Part shown: one piece after another, positions 15,284-24,770 of the stretch
Position numbering within the stretch: position 1 is the first letter of the stretch
How the letters are laid out: each line of letters opens with the position of its first letter
From: Acetobacteraceae bacterium
GTDB lineage: Bacteria > Pseudomonadota > Alphaproteobacteria > Acetobacterales > Acetobacteraceae
Assembly (NCBI GenBank): GCA_009693795.1
Contig: SHWN01000010.1
Coordinates: 1 to 32,426 of the forward strand
Length of the DNA stretch: 32,426 nucleotides
Reading direction: 5' to 3'
Notes under the pieces: model-generated
The model's database searches: none
The model's input: the letters and a program-made list of their open reading frames with translations, nothing else
What the model was told of the DNA's origin: nothing
Made by a program: the position numbers and the translations under genes

Positions 15284-16344
15284 GACGTTATATTAGCCAG
15301 AAGATGTGGGCATTGCGAATGATTTCTGGGACAGGATTTTTCCCGTATTGCGGCACAAAGACCCGGGCCTCGGGTCAGAACGTCCCGGGTTAAATTGGCA
15401 AGAGCGGTGATAAAAGGCGGAAAATCATTGGGGACGGGCACGCGATAATAGGCCGGAACACCCGATTTTTGGGCGATATGTAAAAATTCAATATCGAGTT
15501 CGACCAAAGTCTCCGAATGATCAGACACAAAGGCAATGGGAACGATGATAACACCGGTATTTGTTTGGCCAGCATGACGAATTTCGTCTTCTGTGCTGGG
15601 GGAGAGCCATTTAACTTTAGTCACTCGTGATTGATAGCAAATGGCCCAGTCCAGGTCTTCACCAAGAGCTGCCAGAATAGCTTGTGTGCTTAGGGTTATT
15701 TGGTGTTGGTAGGGATCGCCACTCGCGATGATGGATTCGGGCAGGCCATGGGCAGAAAATAGGATTTTCCAAGTCTTCTGACCTGGGTGGGAGCTTCGCG
15801 CGTCTTGTAGTGTTTGGTGCACACACGCGGTGATGGCGGCGATATAGCCGGGATCATCTGGATAGCAACAGAGTGTCGTCGTGCGTATGGCAAGGCCGGC
15901 GCGCGCAGCCCCTTCGTGCCATGCCGTTAGGGAGCTAGCGGTAGTCGTGGTAGAATATTGTGGATAGAGGGGGAGAAGAAGAATATCATCAGGCTGGAAG
16001 TTTTTAACTTCAATGACAGCGGCATCGGTCATCGGGTGCCAATAACGCATGGCGATGATGCATTTAGTGTCAAATTCAGGGAGTGCGGTTTCCAACGCGC
16101 GAGCTTGATCCCTGGTGAATGTCAATAAAGGCGATTTTCCGCCGATCAGAGCGTAATTTGCTATGGTCGTGGGAAGACGTACCCGGGTAATCCAATATGC
16201 CAACAACCGGCGGATGAAGAATGATACGCGCAGGATCGCAGGGTCACGGAATAAATTGAGTAAAAAAGGTTTGATTGCTTCTGGCCGGTCTGGTCCGCCC
16301 AGATTGAACAGCACAATGGCGAGTTTTTTTCGGGTATCCATCAT
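15280..16344 (-). CDS. hemH: Ferrochelatase HemH
   Basis: HemH inserts Fe(II) into protoporphyrin IX. The 354-aa product shows VLFNLGGPDRPEAIKPFL, YALIGGKSPLL, AMRYWHPMTD, LPLYPQYSTTTTAS, the catalytic His motif LFSAHGLPESII (H199), CYQSRVTKVKWLSPST and the acidic site SDHSETLVELD. The tail carries C330, C338 and C345, and C159/C160 lie mid-protein. This is reminiscent of [2Fe-2S] ferrochelatases such as that of Caulobacter, which use one internal and three C-terminal cysteines. That a cluster forms here is inference. It overlaps hemE and hemJ by four bases each. Confidence 0.95.
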   Translation of the reverse strand: MMDTRKKLAIVLFNLGGPDRPEAIKPFLLNLFRDPAILRVSFFIRRLLAYWITRVRLPTTIANYALIGGKSPLLTFTRDQARALETALPEFDTKCIIAMRYWHPMTDAAVIEVKNFQPDDILLLPLYPQYSTTTTASSLTAWHEGAARAGLAIRTTTLCCYPDDPGYIAAITACVHQTLQDARSSHPGQKTWKILFSAHGLPESIIASGDPYQHQITLSTQAILAALGEDLDWAICYQSRVTKVKWLSPSTEDEIRHAGQTNTGVIIVPIAFVSDHSETLVELDIEFLHIAQKSGVPAYYRVPVPNDFPPFITALANLTRDVLTRGPGLCAAIREKSCPRNHSQCPHLLANITS

Positions 16345-17366
16345 CCGACACGAATCTGAGATAAAAGTTGGGAAACATGCTCAGGTGGGGTTTGTGGAAC
16401 GATCCCGTGGCCAAGATTGAAGATGAAAGGGCGATCGCGCATAGCAGCCAAGATTGCGTTGGTTTCATTGCGAAGGGCGTTGCCGCCAGCGAGTAAGGCC
16501 ATAGGATCTAGATTGCCTTGCAAAGTAACGTGGGGCGATATTTTTCCAGTAAGGTACGTGGGGTTACTGGCAGTATCCATGCCAAGTCCGTCAACAGCTG
16601 TGCCTTCTGCGTATTCACCAAGAAGATACCCAGCGAGACGTGGAAAACCGATAATTTTTACGTCAGGAAATTGGCGCCGTAATTCAGTGACAATGATACG
16701 CGTTGGTGCAATTACCTGCGTTCGAAACTGAGTAGGGGACAGTACACCAGCCCAGCTGTCGAATAGCATGACGGCTTCGACTCCGGCCGAAATTTGCGCG
16801 ACTAAAAAATCAATAGTGGCTTGGATCAGTAAGGTCATCAAACGTGAAAAAAATTCTGGCCGAGCGTAGGCAAGATGCCGCGTCACAGCAAAATCACGTG
16901 ATCCTCTACCTTCCACCATATAACATGCAACGGTGAACGGCGCACCAGCGAACCCAATCAGGGTGGTATGGTCATCCAATTGAGCACGGACTTTTTTAAC
17001 CGTTTCTAAGATGGGTAATATCTTTTCTCCCATATTGGCTAGATTTAACGCTGCCAGGGCGGTTTCATCCCGTAGTGGGGGTAGTAAGGGCCCTTCCCCC
17101 TCTGCAAAGCGCAGACCTTGTCCCAGAGCCCAAGGAACCAAGAGAATGTCGCTGAATAGAATCGCGGCATCGAACCCAAAGCGGCGAATGGGTTGCAATG
17201 TAATCTCGGCCGCTAGGTTTGGATTGGTGACCAGTGACAGGAAGTCACCAGCCTGGGCACGTAATTTACGATATTCTGGCAAATACCGACCAGCCTGTCG
17301 CATCAACCAGACGGGTGGTGGCCAGATAGCCTCACCACTTAGTGCTTGGAGAAGAGATTTTTGCAT
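16341..17366 (-). CDS. hemE: Uroporphyrinogen decarboxylase HemE
   Basis: HemE removes four carboxyl groups from uroporphyrinogen III to give coproporphyrinogen III. The 341-aa product has PPVWLMRQAGRYLPEYR (17-33, with the substrate-binding R23 and R27), AILFSDILLVPWALG (with conserved D73), GFAGAPFTVACYMVEG, ILFDSWAG-like VMLFDSWAG, and FNLGHGIVPQTPPEHV. It leads the hemE-hemH-hemJ operon. Upstream and divergent is ppsR; the gap between them is AT-rich and is proposed below as a replication origin candidate. Confidence 0.97.
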   Translation of the reverse strand: MQKSLLQALSGEAIWPPPVWLMRQAGRYLPEYRKLRAQAGDFLSLVTNPNLAAEITLQPIRRFGFDAAILFSDILLVPWALGQGLRFAEGEGPLLPPLRDETALAALNLANMGEKILPILETVKKVRAQLDDHTTLIGFAGAPFTVACYMVEGRGSRDFAVTRHLAYARPEFFSRLMTLLIQATIDFLVAQISAGVEAVMLFDSWAGVLSPTQFRTQVIAPTRIIVTELRRQFPDVKIIGFPRLAGYLLGEYAEGTAVDGLGMDTASNPTYLTGKISPHVTLQGNLDPMALLAGGNALRNETNAILAAMRDRPFIFNLGHGIVPQTPPEHVSQLLSQIRVG

Positions 17367-17667
17367 GGAACCCTGCTTTATCCCCTTACCTTATCAAAGA
17401 ATAAGATAAAAAGAATGGGATGAAGTGGTAGTAGAGCCTGTGTAACCTGGGGTACCCCGTTAATAGGATTTTATGCAGAGGATTTCCACATTGGAAATTA
17501 TGACTAAGATATTGATTTTTAGACTTTTCTAATAGTTATGTACAGGAGGAAAAACAACGGAAACAAACAGTCTCGCGTTCGCGAAACATCCATGATATCC
17601 CCGTTTCCATGGATTGGGACGAAAAAGATGGGATGGCAGCGGCACTTATCCCCGCTATCCTGAGGAT
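17367..17667. other. AT-rich hemE-ppsR intergenic region, candidate oriC
   Basis: The gap holds no gene. Three words match the DnaA box TTWTNCACA at 8 of 9 bases, all on the + strand: TTATGCAGA (17471-17479), ATTTCCACA (17482-17490) and TTATGTACA (17536-17544). Weaker TTATCC words are at 17378 and 17646. There is an IHF-like word at about 17391, a perfect palindrome GGGGTACCCC (17449-17458) and an inverted repeat TTTCC..GGAAA (17483-17497). Positions 17460-17540 are strongly AT-rich. The Caulobacter origin and the predicted Rickettsia origin lie next to hemE, and parABS is 14 kb away. Function is inference. The region must also hold the hemE and ppsR promoters. Confidence 0.45.
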
Positions 17668-18540
17668 ATGATCGAAGACCGGCTCAATCTTCACCTTATC
17701 TCCGACGCAACAGGCGAAACGCTGAATGCCATTGCACGGGCAACGACTGTGCAATTTGAACATGTACAAATCAATTATCATCGTTGGAATCTGATTCGGA
17801 CGCGATTCCAGCTACAATCTGCGCTGCAAGGTATTGAGGCGGAGCCAGGACCGGTGCTATCAACATTGGTGGATAAAACGTTGCGGGCAGATCTGGAGCT
17901 GGCCTGTCAGCAGATGAATGTCTCGGTAGTTAATGTGCTGGATCCGGTAATTTCGCTGTTACAGGAAAAAATTGGCGAGCCGGCAGGGGCGCGGCCGGGG
18001 CGGCAATATATATTGGATCCGGATTATTTTCGCCGCATCGATGCCATGCATTACGTGCTGGAACATGATGATGGCCAGCAGCAACCTGGTATTGCCGAAG
18101 CTGATCTTCTTCTCGTGGGTGTCTCCCGTAGTTCCAAAACACCGACTTGTTTCTATCTGGCTAATCGGGGGATCAAGGCGGCAAATATACCGCTGGTCCC
18201 AGGGCTAGATTTGCCAGTGGGGCTGGATAATCCGCCCTGTCCGGTGATCGGGTTAACACTCGACGCACCGGCTTTGATCGATATTCGCCGTCATCGGCTG
18301 CGGTTGATCACCACCGGTACACCCATAGGCGCGGTGCGTCAGGACAGATCCGATTATGTGGATGAGGAGAGCGTGCGCGCTGAATTGCTCTGGGCGCGGC
18401 GGCTCTGTACGCGGCGCGGCTGGCCGGTAATCGATGTGACGCGGCGCTCCATTGAGGAGACCGCGGCGACGGTATTGCAGCTAATTGATGCTTGGCATGA
18501 GCGGCGACGGAAAACGACGCCGAAAATTTCCCCCGTCTAA
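17668..18540 (+). CDS. ppsR: Pyruvate,phosphate dikinase / PEP synthase regulatory protein (DUF299 kinase-phosphorylase)
   Basis: This family switches PPDK or PEP synthase off by ADP-dependent phosphorylation of an active-site Thr and on again by phosphate-dependent dephosphorylation. The 290-aa product begins [14 protein letters not shown] and carries the P-loop-like motif [10 protein letters not shown] (151-160) followed by [19 protein letters not shown], then [35 protein letters not shown] and [17 protein letters not shown] chose ATG 17668, preceded by TGAGGA, because it gives the family N-terminus; an upstream in-frame TTG at 17614 adds 18 unconserved residues. It diverges from hemE, an arrangement often seen in alphaproteobacteria. 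Confidence 0.93.
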   Translation: MIEDRLNLHLISDATGETLNAIARATTVQFEHVQINYHRWNLIRTRFQLQSALQGIEAEPGPVLSTLVDKTLRADLELACQQMNVSVVNVLDPVISLLQEKIGEPAGARPGRQYILDPDYFRRIDAMHYVLEHDDGQQQPGIAEADLLLVGVSRSSKTPTCFYLANRGIKAANIPLVPGLDLPVGLDNPPCPVIGLTLDAPALIDIRRHRLRLITTGTPIGAVRQDRSDYVDEESVRAELLWARRLCTRRGWPVIDVTRRSIEETAATVLQLIDAWHERRRKTTPKISPV

Positions 18541-18923
18541 TGCTTATGAGTGCGTCGATCACTAGACGCCTGATGGCGGAGAATACACTGCCGTATCGCA
18601 TGCCGCGCGGCCGTGGTCCGGTCACGCGGGCCGATATCTGCAGCCCTCAGGCCATGTCTCCAGACGAACTTCGGACACCCGGCGATATCGATATCGCCGA
18701 CGATCAGGCGCCGGATGACTTGCTCAACGTGGGTCGTATAGACCCAGTCGTTCGGTGTGGCCGGCAGGTCCAGAATGGGCAGGAACCACAGCAGGAAGGT
18801 TTCGTCGTTCCAGATGCGGTCACGCGCTTCCTCGGATAACTCGTCGTCTGGCACCATTTCCATGGCGGCCTCGATGTGAGCGCCAAGGATAGTTAGCGGC
18901 CCCTGGCTGGCGGCACATCGCAC
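18537..18923 (-). CDS. Hypothetical protein, 128 aa
   Basis: I do not recognise this ORF. It starts at GTG 18923 and its stop overlaps the end of the convergent ppsR by four bases. The middle part ([59 protein letters not shown]) looks protein-like, with acidic and hydrophobic patches. The last 40 residues are Arg/His-rich and less convincing. It lies in a decayed patch beside a recombinase remnant, so it may be a fragment of mobile-element cargo. Confidence 0.35.
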   Translation of the reverse strand: MRCAASQGPLTILGAHIEAAMEMVPDDELSEEARDRIWNDETFLLWFLPILDLPATPNDWVYTTHVEQVIRRLIVGDIDIAGCPKFVWRHGLRAADIGPRDRTTAARHAIRQCILRHQASSDRRTHKH

Positions 18924-19023
18924 GTGAGGCCAAGGTCTACCTCCGGGAGGACCAGGGTGCTGCGGATGCGGGGGAGGTATAGCGCATCAGGAATTCCGTT
19001 CTGGTCTGCCGTGGCCAACGTGG

Positions 19024-19387
19024 CGGACTAATCACTTAAAGATCGCATTGCCGAACTGACTGCGATCTGCAATCAGGCTGATGCGGACTGCGCGACGGCC
19101 ACGGTAGAGCGCCCCGGGCCTGAGATCACACCGGACAACTTGCATTGGTTCGCTCTCGCCGCTCGCCGCAAACTCCGGAACGCAGATAGAACTTATCGGC
19201 GGGGCCATTTGCGCGCACTAGCGCAGCGAGTAGAAATGGTCGACCCGACCGAGCTTCGCATCATGGGTTTAAAACCGAATTGCTACGGAGACCTGTCGCC
19301 GCCGCAGGCGTTGAATCGGCTACTGCTGGTATTCGCGGTTTTATACCGAAGTGGCGCGCCCGAAGAGACTCGAACTCCTAACCCCCA
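19024..19387 (+). pseudogene. Serine-recombinase C-terminal remnant, frameshifted, ending in the tRNA-Arg gene
   Basis: The frame reads SLKDRIAELTAICNQADADC, then ITPDNLHWFALAARRKLRN, YRRGHLRALAQRVEMVDPTE and LRIMGLK, typical of the C-terminal part of resolvase-type recombinases common in alphaproteobacteria. A stop codon (TAA, about 19029) lies upstream. At about 19270, after GGTTTAAAA, one base appears missing. In the +1 frame the protein resumes TELLRRPVAAAGVESATAG then IRGFIPKWRARRDSNS and stops at 19385-19387. Those last ten codons are the antisense of the tRNA-Arg 3' end. The N-terminal catalytic domain is absent. Confidence 0.82.
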
Positions 19388-19428
19388 GATTCGTAGTCTG
19401 GTGCTCTATCCAATTGAGCTACGGGCGC
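19352..19428 (-). tRNA. tRNA-Arg (anticodon ACG)
   Basis: A complete 77-nt cloverleaf reads on the minus strand: acceptor GCGCCCG pairs with CGGGCGC, D arm GCTC/GAGC, anticodon stem CCAGA/TCTGG with loop CTACGAA (anticodon ACG, read as ICG for CGN codons), and T arm AGGAG-TTCGAGT-CTCTT with one G-T pair. The discriminator is G and CCA is encoded. A recombinase remnant on the opposite strand ends inside its 3' half, so this gene was probably an integration site. Confidence 0.97.
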
Positions 19429-19512
19429 ATTCCAGGGCCGGCGTGTAGCGGATGAGGTTCCCTTCGGCAAGGGTGAAAACAGGCGAGCTTGGCGGGGTTG
19501 GCAAGAAAGGTT

Positions 19513-19543
19513 GGGCCTCTGCCCCGCTCTTCCAGAGAGGCCC
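19513..19543. repeat. GC-rich palindrome between tRNA-Arg and amtB
   Basis: GGGCCTCT (19513-19520) pairs with AGAGGCCC (19536-19543) around GCCCCGCTCTTCC. It resembles the GGGGCTCTGCCCC family seen at 14806 and 31760, with a longer loop. It lies 105 bp past the amtB stop on the minus strand and may be its terminator. The surrounding 19429-19647 holds no supported gene. Confidence 0.45.
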
Positions 19544-19647
19544 CGCGAGATTGGGATGACATTGCCCGAAGCCGATTTAGGACTGGACGAAACTGCTATC
19601 GCGGGAGTGGGCTCATCTCGGTCATCGGATATCCCCCCTGTGCCCGG

Positions 19648-20979
19648 TTATCCCAGGCTCTCGCCGTGTAGTGCCTCGTCGAGCCCCTGGCGTTCGTCGT
19701 CGCTGGTCACGCGCAGGCCGATCACAAGGTCGGTGATTTGCAGCAGGATCATGGTGCCGATGGCGACAAAGGTAATGGTCACTAGGCAGCTGATCAGTTG
19801 CACCTCAAACAGTTTCATGCCGCCAATATAGACGCCTTGCGGTGTTGCTTCGGTCGCGGAAAGGGGGCCATAGGCGAACCAGCCCGTGAACAGCATGCCT
19901 GTCAAGCCGCCGACGCCATGCACGCCGAACACATCCAGGCTGTCATCGTAGCGCAGTTTGAATTTCAGCCAGGTTGCTGCCAACATGCAGATCAGTCCGG
20001 AAATGACTCCCAGAAGGAGGGCCGGCCCCGGTAACAGGAACCCGGCCGCGGGGGTTACTGCGACCAGCCCGGCCACCGCCCCGGAAATTGCCCCCAGCAC
20101 GGTTGGTTTGCCACGCCAGATCCATTCACTCACGGCCCAGCTCAGGGTCGCACCGGCGGCGGCCATTTGCGTGGCCAGTACTGCCATTCCCGCGCGCCCA
20201 CCCGCCGTGAGCGATCCGCCGGCGTTGAAGCCGAACCAGCCGACCCACAGGATAGCCGCGCCAATTACGGCGAGCGCCAGATTGAACGGCGCCATATTGT
20301 CCTGCCCATAGCCCAGGCGCCGGCCGATCACGATGGCGCAGACTAGGCCGGTAACGCCGGAGTTGATCTCCACCACCGTGCCGCCGGCGAAATCGGCGAC
20401 GCCCATGACGTTCAGCCAGCCCAGCGGGCTCCAGACCCAGTGTGCTAGCGGGGCGTATATTAGCAGCGACCACAGCACGAAGAAGAAGATCAGCGCGGTG
20501 TATTTCATCCGGTCCACCAGCGCGCCAGTGACGACGGCTGGCGTGATGATGGCAAACGCCATTTGGTAAAGCAAAAAAACCGATTCCGGGATCGTCGTCG
20601 CCACTGCCGCCTCGGTGCCAGCGCCGAGGGTGAAGGGCTTGTCGAAATTTTCTCCCAGCCCAGAGAGGAAGAAGCGGGAAAAATCGCCGATCCACGCATT
20701 GCCGGTGCCGAAGGCCAGAGAATACCCGGCCACGAACCACACCACCGTGATCAGCGCGCAGAGCGAGAAAGACTGCATCATGGTAGCGAGGATGTTTTTC
20801 TTGCGCACCATGCCACAATAGAACAGCGCTAGGCCAGGAATGGTCATGAAGATGACCAGGGCGGTGCAGAGCAGCATCCAGGCGGTATCGCCCGAATCCA
20901 CCTTGGCGGCGTCCGCCGCGAAGGTTGGGGAGGCACTCAGCAGCAAACCTGCCAGCACTAGCGCGGACAGAAACCTCAT
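19648..20979 (-). CDS. amtB: Ammonium transporter AmtB with Glu at the first twin-His position
   Basis: AmtB trimers conduct ammonium across the inner membrane. The 443-aa product has a signal peptide (MRFLSALVLAGLLLSASPTFA), then about 11 hydrophobic segments with family motifs MTIPGLALFYCGMVRKKN, GYSLAFG, QMAFAIITPAVVTGA, LGWLNVMGVADFAGG, ILWVGWFGFNAGGSL and DVFGVHGVGGLTGMLFTG. The second pore His (H354) is present. The first, usually in VVHIN, is Glu here (VVEIN, E204; codon GAG at 20370-20368). Yeast Mep1 and Mep3 carry the same natural change. I chose the start at 20979 because it begins a proper signal peptide. No glnK or glnB lies next to it. Confidence 0.95.
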   Translation of the reverse strand: MRFLSALVLAGLLLSASPTFAADAAKVDSGDTAWMLLCTALVIFMTIPGLALFYCGMVRKKNILATMMQSFSLCALITVVWFVAGYSLAFGTGNAWIGDFSRFFLSGLGENFDKPFTLGAGTEAAVATTIPESVFLLYQMAFAIITPAVVTGALVDRMKYTALIFFFVLWSLLIYAPLAHWVWSPLGWLNVMGVADFAGGTVVEINSGVTGLVCAIVIGRRLGYGQDNMAPFNLALAVIGAAILWVGWFGFNAGGSLTAGGRAGMAVLATQMAAAGATLSWAVSEWIWRGKPTVLGAISGAVAGLVAVTPAAGFLLPGPALLLGVISGLICMLAATWLKFKLRYDDSLDVFGVHGVGGLTGMLFTGWFAYGPLSATEATPQGVYIGGMKLFEVQLISCLVTITFVAIGTMILLQITDLVIGLRVTSDDERQGLDEALHGESLG

Positions 20980-21121
20980 GGTGGCTGGCCTTCTTGCGTT
21001 GCGCTCCCACGCAACGACGCCGGGGAACGACAGGGGGAACAGATGCGCCAATTTTCGGCATCTTGTGTTTGATGTCCAGGGCGTGGACCGTGTCACCCAG
21101 AAATTTTTTAGAGTTGCCTAA

Positions 21122-21666
21122 TTATCGGTCAGTCCGATAGCACCGCATATCGCCATAGAACAGCTTGTAATGGCGCAATTCATCTGCCGCGATCCGCTGG
21201 CGCGATCCGCTGGCAGATTTTTGTCACCACCGACTTTTCGGCAGCCTCGACCAGGGCGGTGTAGTAGCTGGATGTGCCCGTCTCTGCCATGCAGCGCGCG
21301 ATCAGCGCGCCACTGCGCGAGCCTCGGATGGAGGCCTCGGCATCCAGCGCGATCTGATATTCGGCAAGGTAGCGCGCGACCGCGGCTTCGAAATCCCAAC
21401 CGGGATCAGCCAGCATCGCCCAACGGCCAACGCCCAAGCGTATCGCCGTGCTGCACTTCCTCCACCGCCCAGCGATCGGCGGCATCGCGGAAATCCCGGT
21501 CATCGGCAAAGACCCGATTCAGACAGATTGCTTAGCCATGGCCATTACGCTCCACCATCGCCGCCGTCTTCACCAGTGTGATGAGTGCCGAATCGACCAA
21601 GCTCGGATTAAAGCGATCCCAGGGTAGATCCGCTATGCGCCGATGTTTTGTCGGCAGCCGTGTCAT
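21122..21666 (-). pseudogene. Ferritin-like-domain protein pseudogene
   Basis: From ATG 21666 the frame gives DLPWDRFNPSLVDSALITLV and KTAAMVERNGHG, then TAA, then in the same frame AICLNRVFADDRDFRDAADR and WAVEEVQHGDTLGRW. A small insertion near GGCGTTGGCCGTTGG shifts the frame. It resumes ADPGWDFEAAVARYLAEYQI, IRGSRSGALIARCMAETGTS and SSYYTALVEAAEKSVV. A 13-bp tandem duplication (21188-21213) breaks it again before ADELRHYKLFYGDMRCYR. The Glu/His-rich helices fit a ferritin-like fold. At least three lesions rule out a working gene. Confidence 0.82.
21188..21213. repeat. 13-bp exact tandem duplication
   Basis: CGCGATCCGCTGG occurs twice in direct succession (21188-21200, 21201-21213). Removing one copy restores the reading frame of the ferritin-like pseudogene, so it is a recent inactivating duplication. 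Confidence 0.9.
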
Positions 21667-21815
21667 CCTGCGTCGCGTTACTAATTGCGAGGGGTCGGCG
21701 CAGGCGCCGCGCATACGCGGCCACGTATGCATAACCACCCTGGGTAAGCCGCCCGGGCGTCGTCCCGTCCGATACGGGGAAGAATTGCCGGCGTTTAAAG
21801 AAGGCTGGCTAAGAT

Positions 21816-22220
21816 TCAGACGCCTGCCGCGTCCACCATCGCGCGGGCGGACTGGATGCGATCCATCACGGCATTGATGGCGTCGACATCCATTTTATCC
21901 ACGGCCTCTAGCGCGGCGGTCGCCTCATTCAGCCGCTGTTCGCCGACAATGCGGGACACCTCGCCCACCGGAATGGCCTCGTCGGCCATCACAGTACAGC
22001 GTTCCGGGGTGATTTCGGCAAAGCCGCCGGCAACGAACAGCCGTTCTGTGACTTGCCCGTTTTCGACAATGCCAATCACGCCGCCACGCAGCAGCAGCAG
22101 CATCGGCGCATGCGATTGCATCACGCCCATCTCGCCCTCGGCGGCAGGAATGACCACCATTTCCACTGCCTTGGAGAGCAGCAGCTTTTCCGGGCTGACG
22201 ATTTCGAGTTGCAACGCCAT
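21816..22220 (-). CDS. atpC: ATP synthase F1 epsilon subunit
   Basis: Epsilon is part of the central stalk and inhibits ATP hydrolysis through its C-terminal helices. The 134-aa product starts LQLEIVSPEKLLLSKAVEMV and contains the family signature PAAEGEMGVMQSHAPMLLLL, LRGGVIGI and FVAGGFAEITPERCTVMADEA. A predicted helical C-terminal region (RLNEATAALEAVDKMD) follows. It is last in the atpHAGDC operon and is separated from atpD by 115 bp containing a 36-bp perfect hairpin, unlike the tighter spacing upstream. Confidence 0.97.
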   Translation of the reverse strand: MALQLEIVSPEKLLLSKAVEMVVIPAAEGEMGVMQSHAPMLLLLRGGVIGIVENGQVTERLFVAGGFAEITPERCTVMADEAIPVGEVSRIVGEQRLNEATAALEAVDKMDVDAINAVMDRIQSARAMVDAAGV

Positions 22221-22242
22221 GAGGGCTTCGTCCTGTGTTAAG

Positions 22243-22331
22243 GCAGTCCGGCACCAGCCCTTCCCACCCGGCTACCCACAATAGTATGCTTTCGCTGGGT
22301 AGCCGGGTGGGAAGGGCTGGTGCCGGACTGC
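22243..22331. repeat. 36-bp perfect inverted repeat between atpD and atpC
   Basis: Arm 22243-22278 is the exact reverse complement of arm 22296-22331, with a 17-base loop (CAATAGTATGCTTTCGC). It starts 5 bp after the atpD stop and ends 23 bp before the atpC start. In the operon RNA it would be an extremely stable stem. It lacks a T-run. It could be a partial terminator, a processing or stability element, or a dispersed palindrome. Confidence 0.95.
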
Positions 22332-22335
22332 AAAA

Positions 22336-23853
<1,518 letters not shown>

Positions 23854-24741
23854 CTAGACGGCTTCAGCCCCAGATATAATTTCGATCAGTTCGCGCGTGA
23901 TATTGGCCTGCCGCGCGCGGTTGTAGTTTTGCGACAGCCGCTTGATCATATCTCCGGCATTGCGTGTCGCATTGTCCATCGCGGTCATTCGCGCGCCATG
24001 CTCGCCGGCGGCACTTTCCAAAAGCGCGCGATACAGCTGGATGGCCAGATTCTGCGGCAGCAACCGCGCCAGCATGCTTTCTTCATCCGGCTCATATTCA
24101 TAGCTTGCCTGCATTCCCGCCGCGATGGGCGTGCCCGTCACCAAGGCAAGGGGCGCCGGGATCAACGTAGTCTCCGTCACCACCTGGGCAATGACGGATT
24201 GGAACCGGTTATAGACAATGGTACAAATATCAATCTCGCCGGCATTCAGCATGGTGGTGATGCGATGAGCCACATCCTGCGCATCGGAAAACTCCAGTCG
24301 CTTTTTGGCTGCGTAAGATATATCGCCAATGATGCGTGAGGATAATTCGCGGCGCAAAAAATCGCGCCCCTTGCGCCCGACCGGAAAAATTTTCACTGTT
24401 TTACCCGCGGCCTCCAACCGCCGCGCCAGGAGCCGGGTCGCGCGGCCTATGGAGGTGTTGAAGGCCCCTGCCAGACCGCGATCCGCGGTGACGGGCACAA
24501 GAAGGTGAATTTTGTCCGATCCGGTTCCAACCAAAAGTTTCGGCGCATTAGGGCTGCCAGCCACGGATGTGGCCAAGGCCCCCAGCATCCGCTCCATCCG
24601 CTCGGCATAGGGCCGGGCGGCTTCGGCGTGCTGCTGTGCGCGGCGCAGCTTCGATGCTGCCACCATCTTCATGGCAGAGGTGATCTTCTGCGTCGACTTA
24701 ACGCTGTTAATCCGAATACGGAGCGACTTCAAGCTGGGCAT
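23854..24741 (-). CDS. atpG: ATP synthase F1 gamma subunit
   Basis: Gamma is the rotating shaft in the alpha3beta3 ring. The 295-aa product has the N-terminal helix [20 protein letters not shown] and [14 protein letters not shown], the central [14 protein letters not shown] and the C-terminal helix [35 protein letters not shown] (read in two parts). It lies between atpA and atpD in the usual order. Confidence 0.98.
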   Translation of the reverse strand: MPSLKSLRIRINSVKSTQKITSAMKMVAASKLRRAQQHAEAARPYAERMERMLGALATSVAGSPNAPKLLVGTGSDKIHLLVPVTADRGLAGAFNTSIGRATRLLARRLEAAGKTVKIFPVGRKGRDFLRRELSSRIIGDISYAAKKRLEFSDAQDVAHRITTMLNAGEIDICTIVYNRFQSVIAQVVTETTLIPAPLALVTGTPIAAGMQASYEYEPDEESMLARLLPQNLAIQLYRALLESAAGEHGARMTAMDNATRNAGDMIKRLSQNYNRARQANITRELIEIISGAEAV

Positions 24742-24770
24742 GGGGGCGCCTTGCTAAGTGAAAAATGCGC

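Noticed and set aside
17490-17545. Sigma-70-type promoter for ppsR
   Set aside because: TTGGAA and TTGATT words exist, but no -10 hexamer sits at acceptable spacing.
20126-21061. 311-codon minus-strand ORF overlapping amtB
   Set aside because: Out-of-frame shadow of amtB; Arg/His-rich with no domain.
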